Origin: an uncultured Collinsella sp.
GTDB taxonomy: Bacteria; Actinomycetota; Coriobacteriia; Coriobacteriales; Coriobacteriaceae
Reading direction: 5' to 3'
Length of the DNA: 63,123 nt
NCBI GenBank assembly: GCA_937923795.1
Contig: CALDWI010000049.1
Span: 1-63,123 of the forward strand
The notes below the pieces were generated by a model. It saw nothing but the letters and a program-made list of their open reading frames with translations, had not been told where the DNA came from and searched no databases. Shown here in pieces: positions 42,655-51,271 of this stretch (positions are counted from its first letter, which is position 1; each line of letters starts with the position of its first letter). The position numbers were made by a program, and so were the translations under genes.

Positions 42655-43455
42655 TTAGAAGAGTTGGAGATTGATGACGATGACGCAGATGGGCAGCAAC
42701 GCCGTCACCACCACCGCCAACCCATCGCCGCGGCCAAATGCAAGCGCATGCAGACGCGTGCGGCCCTGCTCGCCATGATAGCAACGGGCATCCATGGCGG
42801 CAGACAGCGTTTCGGCATGACGAAACACGCCCGTGAACAGCGGAATCGCCACACTGCCGAGCATACGCACACCGCCGAGCGGGCCTCCCGTCACGCGCGC
42901 GCCGCGACTCGCCTGCGCATCGGCCGTCTGCTTCATCTCGGTGGCAAACTGCGGCATAAAGCGCAGCGCGATACCCATGATCATGCCGAGCTCGTGCACA
43001 GGAAGTCCCACACGCGCAAACGGCGCGAGCAGGCGCTCAAAGCCCGCGGTGAGGTCGAGCGTCGGTGTGGTGAGCGTGATAGCGCTCATACCGGCCATCA
43101 TCAAGGTCAGGCGGCACGCCATAAAGGCGGCGGAATGTAGCGAGCCCTCGCTTATCTGCAAAAAGCCGAGCTGCCACAGAATGCGCCCGCTCTGGTCGGA
43201 AAACAAGTTGAGCACCGCGACCACTGCGACGATTGCCAGCAGCGGCGCCATCGATGACAGGACGCGACGAGCCGGCACCCGGGACATGGTAAAGATCAGA
43301 ACAACGAAGATTGCGACCGGGACCAGTCCGCGGAAGCTGCTGACTGTGAGCGTCGTGATCAGAAACACAAAGCCCAAGAGCAACTTGGTTCGCGGGTCCA
43401 GGCGGTGGATTGCACTATCGCCGGGATAGTAGCTGCCAAACGAAAACGCCTCCAT
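42655..43455 (-). CDS. ecfT: ECF transporter transmembrane subunit EcfT
   Basis: A 266-residue CbiQ-family membrane protein with five to six hydrophobic helices and the cytoplasmic coupling-helix motif DAQASRGARVTGG that contacts the ATPases. It transmits ATP-driven motion to the substrate component. Its start overlaps the ecfA stop by one base. Together with ecfA and ribU it forms a complete ECF importer. Confidence 0.92.
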   Translation of the reverse strand: MEAFSFGSYYPGDSAIHRLDPRTKLLLGFVFLITTLTVSSFRGLVPVAIFVVLIFTMSRVPARRVLSSMAPLLAIVAVVAVLNLFSDQSGRILWQLGFLQISEGSLHSAAFMACRLTLMMAGMSAITLTTPTLDLTAGFERLLAPFARVGLPVHELGMIMGIALRFMPQFATEMKQTADAQASRGARVTGGPLGGVRMLGSVAIPLFTGVFRHAETLSAAMDARCYHGEQGRTRLHALAFGRGDGLAVVVTALLPICVIVINLQLF

Positions 43456-45359
43456 TAGCAGCCCTTCTCTCGCGTGACCGTCTTGGATTTAGCAATGTCC
43501 GCGACGCTAGAAGGACCGTCCGAGCGACCGATTAGCAGGTCCACCAACTCGTCTGCCAGCGACTCAACCGTATAGAGGCCGTCAAAGCGCAGCGGCACGC
43601 CTGCCTTCGCAAGCGCCAGCGCCATGCGCTGGGCAGCGGGGACACCCAAGCCGATCGACTTGAGCTCATCCGCATGCGCAAAAACCTGAGCGGGCGTGCC
43701 CTCGGCAAACACCGCGCCCTCGTTCATCACGACAATACGGTCGCAGCAATTGGCAAGGTCATCCATACTGTGCGAAACCATGACGACGGTCAGGCCCTCG
43801 TCATGAAGATGGCCGATGAGCCCCAGGAAATCACTACGCGCCGCCGGATCGAGCCCCGCCATGGGCTCATCGAGTACCAGGACCTCGGGCTCCATGGCAA
43901 GCACACCAGCAAACGCCACGCGCCGCTGCTGCCCGCCCGAGAGCTCAAAGGGGCTCTTGTCGCCCACCGTAGCCAGGTCGAGCCCCACGCGCGCGAGCGA
44001 TGACTCAACGCGGCGGGCAACCTCGGCCTGCGACAAGCCAAGGTTACGCGGACCAAATGCCACGTCCTGCGCCACGGTCTCGGCAAACAGCTGACGCTCT
44101 GGATACTGAAACACCACGCCGACCTTTGCCTTAACCGCGGCGGCATCTTTCTTGTTTGCCAGGTCGAGCCCCAATGCGCAAACGGAACCCTCCTGGGGAC
44201 GAATCAAGCCGTTAAGATGCTGAACCAGCGTCGACTTACCCGAACCGGTATGGCCCGCAAGGCCCAGAAACTCGCCACGACGCACCGTTAGCGACACATT
44301 TCGCAACGCCCAGGGGCTGCTAGGGTCGTTGCCCCAGAGGGTCTGTTTGTTCGATGCGCCCTCGACGGCTGAGCGCTTGTGCCAACGGCGACGCTCGCGG
44401 GCGCTCAGCGAATAGCTATACGAAAGGTGCGAAATCTCGATGACGGGCTCCAGCGCGTCTGCGCCATCGATTGCAGAGGAGACGTTGTCGGGAATACGAG
44501 AATCGGATGCGAAAGGCCGCCCGGCGATGCCTGTCCTACTCCGCTCGGCATAAGCCTGCGCTATATCGGCGACCATATCCGCCTCGCGCACCCGTGCGCA
44601 AATGGGCACGCCCTTCGCGCGAAGCGCCTTGCCAAGACAGCACGATGCCGGCATATCCAGGTTCAGCCGCGCGAGTTCGTCCGCCCGCGTCAAGATCTCC
44701 TCGGGCGTACCGAGCATGGCAACGCGGCCCGCCTGGAAGACGGCAACGCGATCGGCCTCAGCGGCCTCTTCCATAAAGTGCGTAATCATCACGATGGTCA
44801 TGCCGCGTTCGTGCAGCGCGTGACAGGCCTTCATAAGGCCCTTGCGCCCGCGCGGATCGAGCATCGAGGACGCCTCGTCCAAAATGAGCACGCGCGGCTC
44901 CATGGCGAGCACGCCGGCAAGCGCCACGCGCTGCTTTTGTCCGCCCGAGAGAGCGTGGGTCTCGTGGCGCTCAAAGCCCACCAGACCCACGGCCTTCAGC
45001 GCCTCGCGCACGCGCTGCGCGATCTGGGCCGATTCGACCCCTAAGTTCTCGGGACCAAACGCAACATCGTCCTCGACAAGCGTCGCCACAAGCTGGTCGT
45101 CGGGATTCTGGAACACCATGCCCGCAGTCGAACGGATGTCGTAGACCAGCTCGGGATCGGACGCGTCCATGCCGTTGACGCACACCGTTCCCGCATCGGG
45201 CTGCAGCAGCGCGTTCAAATGCTTGGCAAACGTCGACTTGCCCGACCCGTTTCCGCCGAGGATGCAGAAAAACTCGCCATCCTCGATGTTCAGATCGATG
45301 CCATCGAGCGCCGATGCAGCACCGTCATAGCTAAAGGAAACGCCCCGACACTCAATCAT
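43455..45359 (-). CDS. ecfA: Fused double-ATPase ECF energising subunit (EcfA1-EcfA2)
   Basis: A 634-residue protein containing two complete ABC ATPases in tandem. The first (about 1-250) has Walker A GGNGSGKST, signature LSGGQKQR and Walker B LILDEAS. The second (about 330-610) has GHTGSGKST, LSGGQQRR and VLDEPMAG. Between them is an about 80-residue linker. ECF importers normally use two separate ATPases; here they are one chain. It overlaps ribU by 4 nt (ATGA), so expression is coupled to the riboflavin binder. Confidence 0.92.
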   Translation of the reverse strand: MIECRGVSFSYDGAASALDGIDLNIEDGEFFCILGGNGSGKSTFAKHLNALLQPDAGTVCVNGMDASDPELVYDIRSTAGMVFQNPDDQLVATLVEDDVAFGPENLGVESAQIAQRVREALKAVGLVGFERHETHALSGGQKQRVALAGVLAMEPRVLILDEASSMLDPRGRKGLMKACHALHERGMTIVMITHFMEEAAEADRVAVFQAGRVAMLGTPEEILTRADELARLNLDMPASCCLGKALRAKGVPICARVREADMVADIAQAYAERSRTGIAGRPFASDSRIPDNVSSAIDGADALEPVIEISHLSYSYSLSARERRRWHKRSAVEGASNKQTLWGNDPSSPWALRNVSLTVRRGEFLGLAGHTGSGKSTLVQHLNGLIRPQEGSVCALGLDLANKKDAAAVKAKVGVVFQYPERQLFAETVAQDVAFGPRNLGLSQAEVARRVESSLARVGLDLATVGDKSPFELSGGQQRRVAFAGVLAMEPEVLVLDEPMAGLDPAARSDFLGLIGHLHDEGLTVVMVSHSMDDLANCCDRIVVMNEGAVFAEGTPAQVFAHADELKSIGLGVPAAQRMALALAKAGVPLRFDGLYTVESLADELVDLLIGRSDGPSSVADIAKSKTVTREKGC

Positions 45360-45946
45360 GCGCGACCTTTGACCTGGTCCTTTTTAGGCGTGATGAGGTT
45401 GGAGACCGCCTTGTACACCGCAAGCGTCAACACCGAGTTAAGCACGGTCTTGATAAGGTTGAACGGCAGCACGGCAGGAATCATGAGCGGGGCGATCACA
45501 TCGACCGAGCCATACCAGAACCATACGCCAATGGTAAGGTTTGCGGCCATAGACAACGCCGTAGCGGCAATAACGCCGAGCGCCAGGCCAATCACGGCAC
45601 CCTTATAGGTATGCATCTTCTGATAGACGATAGCCGCGGGCAGAATATAGCCCATCGTGGCAACCAAGTTCATAAGCGCGCCGACCCAGTCGCCCGTGGT
45701 AAGCGCATGGATAACGATCGCCATAGCGGCAACAGCGGTGCCGGCACCAGGGCCGTACGCAAATCCACACACCATCGCCGGCACCAGCGACGGGTCGTAG
45801 GTCAAAAACGGTGCCGAAGGAAGGATGGGCAGCTGCACGTACATAAACAGGGCGCCCAAGGCGCACATCAACGCCATGGTAACGAGCTGTTTGGTGCTCC
45901 ACCTATTCGTGTTCTCAAAATGGATATGCTGCGACTGTTCAGACAT
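45356..45946 (-). CDS. ribU: Riboflavin ECF-transporter S component RibU
   Basis: A 196-residue membrane protein with about six helices; the family segment MCALGALFMYVQLPI and the DPSLVPAMVCGFAYGPGAG loop are typical of RibU. It binds riboflavin and docks on EcfT. Assignment to riboflavin is strengthened by the FMN riboswitch in its leader. The start at 45946 has AGGTGATC upstream. Confidence 0.93.
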   Translation of the reverse strand: MSEQSQHIHFENTNRWSTKQLVTMALMCALGALFMYVQLPILPSAPFLTYDPSLVPAMVCGFAYGPGAGTAVAAMAIVIHALTTGDWVGALMNLVATMGYILPAAIVYQKMHTYKGAVIGLALGVIAATALSMAANLTIGVWFWYGSVDVIAPLMIPAVLPFNLIKTVLNSVLTLAVYKAVSNLITPKKDQVKGRA

Positions 45947-45961
45947 AAGATCACCTGCCTC

Positions 45962-46138
45962 TTTCATCCGGACTCTAACCGTTGGTACTGGGATCTCACC
46001 AGTTCAGCCGGCATGCGAACCAACGCACACACGGGTCGCGGACTCATCGGCTCGGCCGCAGGCACTTTACCTGCGCCACGGTGTCCCTTTGACATCGCCC
46101 GATTTACCGCCAGTGGGGAATTTCACCCCGCCCTGAAA
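45962..46138 (-). ncRNA. FMN riboswitch (RFN element)
   Basis: The minus strand carries the RFN blocks in order: TCAGGGCGGGGTGAAATTCC, CCACTGGCGGTAA, GAGTCCGCGACCC, CTGGTGAGATCCCAGTACC and GGTTAGAGTCCGGATGAAAG. It ends 16 bp before the ribU ATG, so translational control by FMN is likely. Confidence 0.97.
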
Positions 46139-46149
46139 CAGCAATTGCA

Positions 46150-46177
46150 AGTGTAGCACCAGCAGGCTTTCGCGCAA
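46150..46177 (-). promoter_or_regulatory. Promoter of the ribU operon
   Basis: Minus-strand TTGCGC (46172-46177), 16 bp, TACACT (46150-46155), placed just upstream of the riboswitch. Beyond it, 46178-46343 holds nothing I can name. Confidence 0.5.
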
Positions 46178-46343
46178 GTATGCCAAAGGTAATTTATGGC
46201 GGAGACCAGTTGCCGTAACAACCACGTTCCCCACCCATCCCAAAGTAGCGCGCCTTTCGCGCGAAACGCGAAACAGCGAGGGGGACACGTATTCCCATCA
46301 ACCACGTCCTTCTCCGCGAGCCGACCTCAAGGCCGCAAACGCA

Positions 46344-46488
46344 GGGAATCCGGGGGCGTGACGGGGGTTTCTCTCCGGAACATTTCCGCAGGACGCAAAG
46401 AGGCTCCGCAGCGCGAAGCGCGATGCGGAGCCTCTTTGCATGTCCGAGGACGTTCCGGAGAGAAACCCCCGTCACGCCCCCGGATTCC
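46344..46488. repeat. Giant hairpin B, downstream of groEL
   Basis: Outer arms 46344-46381 and their complements near 46451-46488 pair almost without fault over about 38 bp. Internal loops with a short GGAC/GTCC stem follow, then a perfect 15-bp inner stem CAAAGAGGCTCCGCA with its complement and a 13-nt loop. It begins 28 nt after the groEL stop. It contains no long T-run. Confidence 0.9.
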
Positions 46489-46515
46489 CGGTGGGAGTTC
46501 TAGACCTTGTCGGCC

Positions 46516-48153
46516 TTAGTACATACCGCCACCCTGCTGACCAGCGGTGGCAGCAGCGATAGCGTCCTCAAGCTGAGTGTTCTTGGGCACATCGGAGACG
46601 GTGGCCTCGGTGATGAGGATCAGGCTGGCGACAGAAGCAGCGTTCTGCAGGGTGACGCGGCTGACCTTGACGGGGTCGAGGACGCCCATCTCGATCATGT
46701 CGCCCCACTCGCCGTTGGCAGAGTTGAGACCCTGGCCGGCGGGCAGCTCGGCAACCTTGTCGACCACGACAGCACCCTCAAAGCCAGCGTTCTTGGCGAT
46801 GGTAGCGACCGGAGCGGTCAGAGCCTTCTTGACGATATCGACGCCAATCTTCTCCTCGGGGTCGTCGATCTCAACAGCGTCGAGCGCAGGAGCAGCGTCC
46901 ATGAAGGCGACGCCGCCGCCAGCGACAATGCCCTCCTCGACAGCAGCGCGGGTAGCCTGCAGGGCGTCCTCGACGCGATGCTTGATCTCCTTGAGCTCGG
47001 ACTCGGTAGCAGCGCCGACCTTGATGACGGCAACGCCACCGGAGAGCTTGGCCAGGCGCTCCTGGAGCTTCTCGCGGTCGAAGTCAGAGGTGGTGTTCTC
47101 CATCTCGCCCTTGATCTGAGCGATACGGGCGTCGATGGCCTCCTTGGAGCCAGCACCGCCGACGACGACGGTGTTGTCCTTGGAGATGGTGACGGACTTA
47201 GCGGTACCGAGCATATCGGCGGTAATGTCAGCGACCTTCACGCCCAGCTCGTCCAGAGCGGCCTGGCCACCGGTGAGGACGGCGATGTCCTCGAGGATGC
47301 GCTTGCGGCGATCGCCGTAGCCCGGAGCCTTGACGGCGCAGACGTTGAGGGCGCCACGGATCTTGTTGAGGACCAGGGTCGGCAGAGCCTCGCCGTCGAT
47401 GTCCTCAGCGATGATGAGCAGGCCACGGCCGGCGCGCTGGACAGCCTCGAGAACAGGCATGATGTCCTGGACGCTGGAGATCTTCTGGTCGGTGATGAGG
47501 ATGTACGGATCCTTCATCACGGCCTCCATGCGGTCGTTGTCCGTGACGAAGTAAGCGGAGACATAGCCCTTGTCGAACTGCATGCCCTCGACAGTGTCGA
47601 TGGTGATGTCGAACGTCTGGGAATCCTCGACGGTGATGACGCCGTCCTTGCCCACGACCTCCATGGCCTCGGCGATCTTCTCGCCGACCTCGGGGTCACC
47701 GGCGGAGATGGTACCGACGGAAGCGATCTGCTCCTTGGTCTCGACCGGCTTGGCCTGCTTCTTCATCTCGGCGACGGCGGCGTTGACGGCCTTGTCGATG
47801 CCGCGACGGATGGCCAGCGGGTTAGCGCCAGCGGCGACGTTGCGCAGACCGTCGTTGACGATGGCCTGAGCGAGCAGGGTTGCGGTGGTGGTGCCGTCAC
47901 CCACGGTGTCGTTGGTCTTGGTAGCGACCTCCTTCACCAGCTGAGCACCCATGTTCTCGATGTTATCCTCGAGCTCGATCTCCTTGGCGACGGAAACGCC
48001 GTCGTTGGTGATGGTCGGGGCACCGAACGTGCGCTGCAGCGCAACGTAGCGACCCTTGGGGCCCATGGTGACGGTAACGGCGTCGGCCAGAGTGTTGACG
48101 CCCTTGGCAAGCTTAGCGCGGGCATCGGTGTTGAACGTAATGTTCTTTGCCAT
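46516..48153 (-). CDS. groEL: Chaperonin GroEL
   Basis: A 545-residue Hsp60. The ATP site DGTTTATLL, the GPKGRYV segment and the apical domain are all standard. The C-terminus is short (QQGGGMY) and lacks the long GGM repeats of many groups. GroEL folds proteins with GroES, encoded just upstream. The 96-nt groES-groEL gap contains an 11-bp GC hairpin (about 48185-48219) that could adjust the ratio of the two. Confidence 0.98.
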   Translation of the reverse strand: MAKNITFNTDARAKLAKGVNTLADAVTVTMGPKGRYVALQRTFGAPTITNDGVSVAKEIELEDNIENMGAQLVKEVATKTNDTVGDGTTTATLLAQAIVNDGLRNVAAGANPLAIRRGIDKAVNAAVAEMKKQAKPVETKEQIASVGTISAGDPEVGEKIAEAMEVVGKDGVITVEDSQTFDITIDTVEGMQFDKGYVSAYFVTDNDRMEAVMKDPYILITDQKISSVQDIMPVLEAVQRAGRGLLIIAEDIDGEALPTLVLNKIRGALNVCAVKAPGYGDRRKRILEDIAVLTGGQAALDELGVKVADITADMLGTAKSVTISKDNTVVVGGAGSKEAIDARIAQIKGEMENTTSDFDREKLQERLAKLSGGVAVIKVGAATESELKEIKHRVEDALQATRAAVEEGIVAGGGVAFMDAAPALDAVEIDDPEEKIGVDIVKKALTAPVATIAKNAGFEGAVVVDKVAELPAGQGLNSANGEWGDMIEMGVLDPVKVSRVTLQNAASVASLILITEATVSDVPKNTQLEDAIAAATAGQQGGGMY

Positions 48154-48184
48154 GGTAGGTAATCCTCCAAAAGAAATGTGACTC

Positions 48185-48219
48185 GCGCCGCCGCTTCCGA
48201 GTCCTATGCGGCGGGCGCG
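48185..48219 (-). promoter_or_regulatory. Intercistronic hairpin between groES and groEL
   Basis: CGCGCCGCCGC pairs with GCGGCGGGCGCG, with one bulge, 32 nt before the groEL start. No T-run follows, so it may protect or process the mRNA rather than terminate it. Confidence 0.5.
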
Positions 48220-48249
48220 TTCAAAGACGAATCAGAGATTCTGACGAGA

Positions 48250-48543
48250 CTAGGCCTCGACGACAGCATAGATGTCGTCGGCGCGCATCAGCAGATACTT
48301 CTCGCCGTCGACCTTGACCTCGTTGCCACCGAACTTACCGTAGATGACAACGTCGCCAACCTTGACGTCCATGGGGATGCGTTCACCCTTGTCGTTGACC
48401 TTGCCGGCGCCCACGGCAACGATGGTGCCGCGCTGCGGCTTCTCCTGAGCGTTGCTGGCGATGTACAGACCAGAAGCGGTCTTCTGCTCGGCCTCGTCGG
48501 GCTTGACCAGAACACGATCTGCAAGCGGCTTCAAAGACGACAT
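48250..48543 (-). CDS. groES: Co-chaperonin GroES
   Basis: A 97-residue Hsp10 with LADRVLVKPDEAEQKTASG at the N-terminus, the mobile loop, and VIYGKFGGNEVKVDGEKYL near the C-terminus. It caps GroEL. The start has AAGGAGGAG upstream. I find no CIRCE or HAIR operator in the 140 bp before it; two TATAACC boxes occur there, and a giant inverted repeat lies further out. Confidence 0.97.
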   Translation of the reverse strand: MSSLKPLADRVLVKPDEAEQKTASGLYIASNAQEKPQRGTIVAVGAGKVNDKGERIPMDVKVGDVVIYGKFGGNEVKVDGEKYLLMRADDIYAVVEA

Positions 48544-48680
48544 GCTTGTCTCCTCCTTTTTGGGCCGCGCGGTTATACCACGCGAATTAACCCTTTTTGT
48601 TTGCGTACGCGTTGAATGGTACCCACGAATGGCGGGTTATACAACACGGAGTCAAAAAATCTTATTTTTTGGCACTTAGA

Positions 48681-48891
48681 TTTTCTGAATGCCGGGGGAT
48701 AACTTAGCAGTGGCTCCCGTGTGGCTCCGGAGGGGCGGGGCATAAGGTTTCCTGCTCGGGCAGTCCTGCTCGCACGAAGGCCACATTAAGTGGCCTCCGG
48801 CTCGTGCGGAACTCGCGATAAACCTTATGCCCCGCCCCTCCGGAGCCACACGGGAGGCAGGTTAACTAATTCGAGCCCGGCATTCAGAAAA
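48681..48891. repeat. Giant hairpin C, upstream of groES
   Basis: TTTTCTGAATGCCGGG (48681-48696) and its exact complement (48876-48891) form the outer stem. After an internal loop, a perfect 37-bp stem pairs 48714-48750 with 48820-48856. Another internal loop leads to an inner stem CGCACGA ... TCGTGCG with GGCCAC/GTGGCC. In total 211 bp form one nested inverted repeat. Confidence 0.92.
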
Positions 48892-49465
48892 GTCAGTGCA
48901 GAAAAAAGGTGATGCGGATAGCGACATGGGCATGGTTTTCGTTGCGCGCACGGGTCCCCTGGGGAGCACCGTGCATTTTTGGGAGTTTTCAGCAGGCCGG
49001 GACAAATGCATACGCACCGGGCGCATCTAATTAGTCCCACGGTAGCCTTCGACCGGCGATTTGGGTCGGCAGACAGGCCTCGTCGAGACAAACAAGCATG
49101 CCTCGCGCCACGTCGGACCCCAAAAATGACGTCGATCTCCGCAATGCCACCCGACTGCAGCGGCACCGGCAGAGCTCGCGGTGCTGAATACTCCGTTTTT
49201 TGCACGGCACGGGCGGGGGTACATCAGGATCAAGAAGAACATCCCAGCCTTTTTATGCAATCTGTAATGGGAAGTATGCAAAACACCAAGAGACAGCATT
49301 GCTGATGTCCGAATTGAGCGCGCGGGGCAGCAGCACCTCAACCCCGCGCCCAAATCCAACAGAGCAGGGACGCTCATGGCGGATCCCCACCAAAACGCAA
49401 ACGCGGCTCGAGCGCTATCCCAAAATAGGCTGTCCGAGCCGCGCTTAACGGTATGGCATGAATAC
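48892..49465. other. Non-coding stretch between groES region and amidohydrolase
   Basis: No convincing gene. A minus-strand frame of 126 codons (48825-49205) runs into giant hairpin C, lacks a ribosome-binding site and has no recognisable domain; its Cys/Arg-rich product looks like translated repeat DNA. Near 49324-49354 GCGCGGGG and CCCCGCGC form a small hairpin that could end transcription of the amidohydrolase. Confidence 0.6.
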
Positions 49466-51103
49466 TTAGCGCTCGTAAATCAAGTTACCTGCCAGGTAGG
49501 TGGCCTGAACCTTAGTGGCCTGGAGCTCTTGGGGGTCGATGGTGAGCGGGTTTTGGTCCAGGACTACCAGGTCGGCATACTTGCCGGGCTCCAAGCTGCC
49601 GAGGTTTTGCTCGTCGCCTGCCGCATAGGCGCTATCCAGGGTGTAGTTGCGCAGGGCTGTAGCCGCATCGATGCGCTCGCTGGGAAGCCAGCCGCCCTCG
49701 GGCCAGTGGCTGCGAGGGTCTTGGCGCGTGATGGCCGTGTAGAGCACGTTCATGCTGGTAACGGCTGTGATGGGGCTATCGGTGCCGAAGGCTTGGCGGA
49801 TGCCGCGCTGCTTATAGGTTGCGAACGGCCACATGATGCGGCTGCGCTCCAGGCCCAGATCGCGCTCGGGGCCGCCCGGGTCGAGTGTAATGTGACAGGG
49901 CTGGCTCGAGGCAACGACGTTAAGCTTGCGTAGACGATCGATGTCCTCGGGCAAGAGGTTCTCCAGGTGCTCGAGCGTGTTATGGCCGTGCTGGGGCAGG
50001 CCGTACAGGTCGGCGGCCTCCTCGAAGATATCCAGCGCGGCATGAATCGCACCGTCGCCGATGACGTGGATGCGCACGGTATGGCCGCGCTCCGCGGCCG
50101 CCAGAACCAGCTTGCGCATGCGCTCGGCAGGAACCGTCAGGCGACCTTGATCGCCCGGGAAGCGCGGGTTGGTATAGGGCTCGGTGAGATAGGCCGTGTG
50201 TTCGCTCGACACGCCGTCGAAGAACTGCTTAAAGCCTGGCGCCGAAAGCAGCGCGTTGTTCGCGTAACGTACCTGCAGCTCTTCCAAGCGCGATTGGTCA
50301 TCCAGCAGCGTGGGAAACAAATGGGCTCGGATGCCCAACTTGCCGGCTGCCTGCAGTTTGTCGTAGACGTCGTCGCGGATAAAATCGCAGCCCGGCATGG
50401 GCATGAGCGACATATCGCATATCGAGGTGATGCCCTGCTCGGCCATCCGCCTCATTTGATCGGCGTAAGCGCTTGCGATGCGATCCTCGCCCAGCCACTC
50501 AAGGCAGCGCGGTAGCAGCTGCATGGCAGCCGCCTCGTGAGCAATACCCGTGAGCTCGCCGTTTGCGTCCTTGTCGTAGCTACCGCCCGCTGGTGGCTCG
50601 CTGTCGCGCGTGACGCCGAGTGCATCGAGTGCGCGGCTGTTGAGCCACAGCGTGTGCCCGTCGCCCGAATACATAACACAGGGACGATCGGGGAATGCCA
50701 CATCGAGCGACGCCTTGGTAGGATGCTCGGGCGGGTCCCAACGGTAGTCGCGCCAGCCCTGCGTCACAACCCAAGCGTCGTCGGGCAGGTCCTGGGAAAA
50801 CTCGAGCGCATGTTGCACCAGCGCCGCCTCGGACGTGCCCATATCCATGAGCATGTACGGCGAGGAACCGACCGAGGTATGGAAGAAGTGCAGATGAGCG
50901 TCATGGAAACCGGGGCAGACAAACTGCTCGCCGTAGTCGATAACCGACGTAGCGGCAGGAGCGGCGGCGATCACGTCATCGGGCGCACCGACTGCGACGA
51001 TACGGTCGCCTGCGATGGCAATCGCCAGCTCGCGGGTGGTATCGATGCCGTCTTGCGCGGTAAAGACGTTCTTGGAGCGGATAATCCGATCGATATGTTG
51101 CAT
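49466..51103 (-). CDS. Amidohydrolase family protein (YtcJ-like)
   Basis: A 545-residue metal-dependent hydrolase. The N-terminal metal motif is GFHDAHLHF, followed by barrel segments with VIGDGAIHAA, a late GTDSPIT motif and the C-terminal LEPGKYADLVVLDQNPL. YtcJ-like enzymes hydrolyse amides or formyl groups; the substrate is unknown. In-frame reading continues another 572 codons upstream, but that part is antisense to the M20 gene and is discarded. Three close ATGs exist (51115, 51109, 51103); the last has GGGG at good spacing. It is divergent from the M20 gene. Confidence 0.85.
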   Translation of the reverse strand: MQHIDRIIRSKNVFTAQDGIDTTRELAIAIAGDRIVAVGAPDDVIAAAPAATSVIDYGEQFVCPGFHDAHLHFFHTSVGSSPYMLMDMGTSEAALVQHALEFSQDLPDDAWVVTQGWRDYRWDPPEHPTKASLDVAFPDRPCVMYSGDGHTLWLNSRALDALGVTRDSEPPAGGSYDKDANGELTGIAHEAAAMQLLPRCLEWLGEDRIASAYADQMRRMAEQGITSICDMSLMPMPGCDFIRDDVYDKLQAAGKLGIRAHLFPTLLDDQSRLEELQVRYANNALLSAPGFKQFFDGVSSEHTAYLTEPYTNPRFPGDQGRLTVPAERMRKLVLAAAERGHTVRIHVIGDGAIHAALDIFEEAADLYGLPQHGHNTLEHLENLLPEDIDRLRKLNVVASSQPCHITLDPGGPERDLGLERSRIMWPFATYKQRGIRQAFGTDSPITAVTSMNVLYTAITRQDPRSHWPEGGWLPSERIDAATALRNYTLDSAYAAGDEQNLGSLEPGKYADLVVLDQNPLTIDPQELQATKVQATYLAGNLIYER

Positions 51104-51190
51104 GGGCATCCCCATCTCTGGCAGGAAATTCAACACCCCCGAGTGTACTCCCCCGCCCTTGTAACAAAACCCCAAGCGGCAAACGGCAAC

Positions 51191-51220
51191 TTTACCAGCC
51201 CTAGCGGCAGGTGGCATACT
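51191..51220 (+). promoter_or_regulatory. Possible promoter of the M20 peptidase gene
   Basis: TTTACC (51191-51196), 18 bp, CATACT (51215-51220), in the divergent gap, 52 bp before the start codon. Moderate similarity only. Confidence 0.35.
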
Positions 51221-51271
51221 GGAGAGAGCCTGTACGATTTTGCGATCAACCCAGCAAGGAGCAAATCGACC

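Noticed and set aside
48825..49205. Minus-strand 126-codon frame near groES
   Set aside because: It overlaps giant hairpin C, has no ribosome site or domain, and looks like translated repeat DNA.
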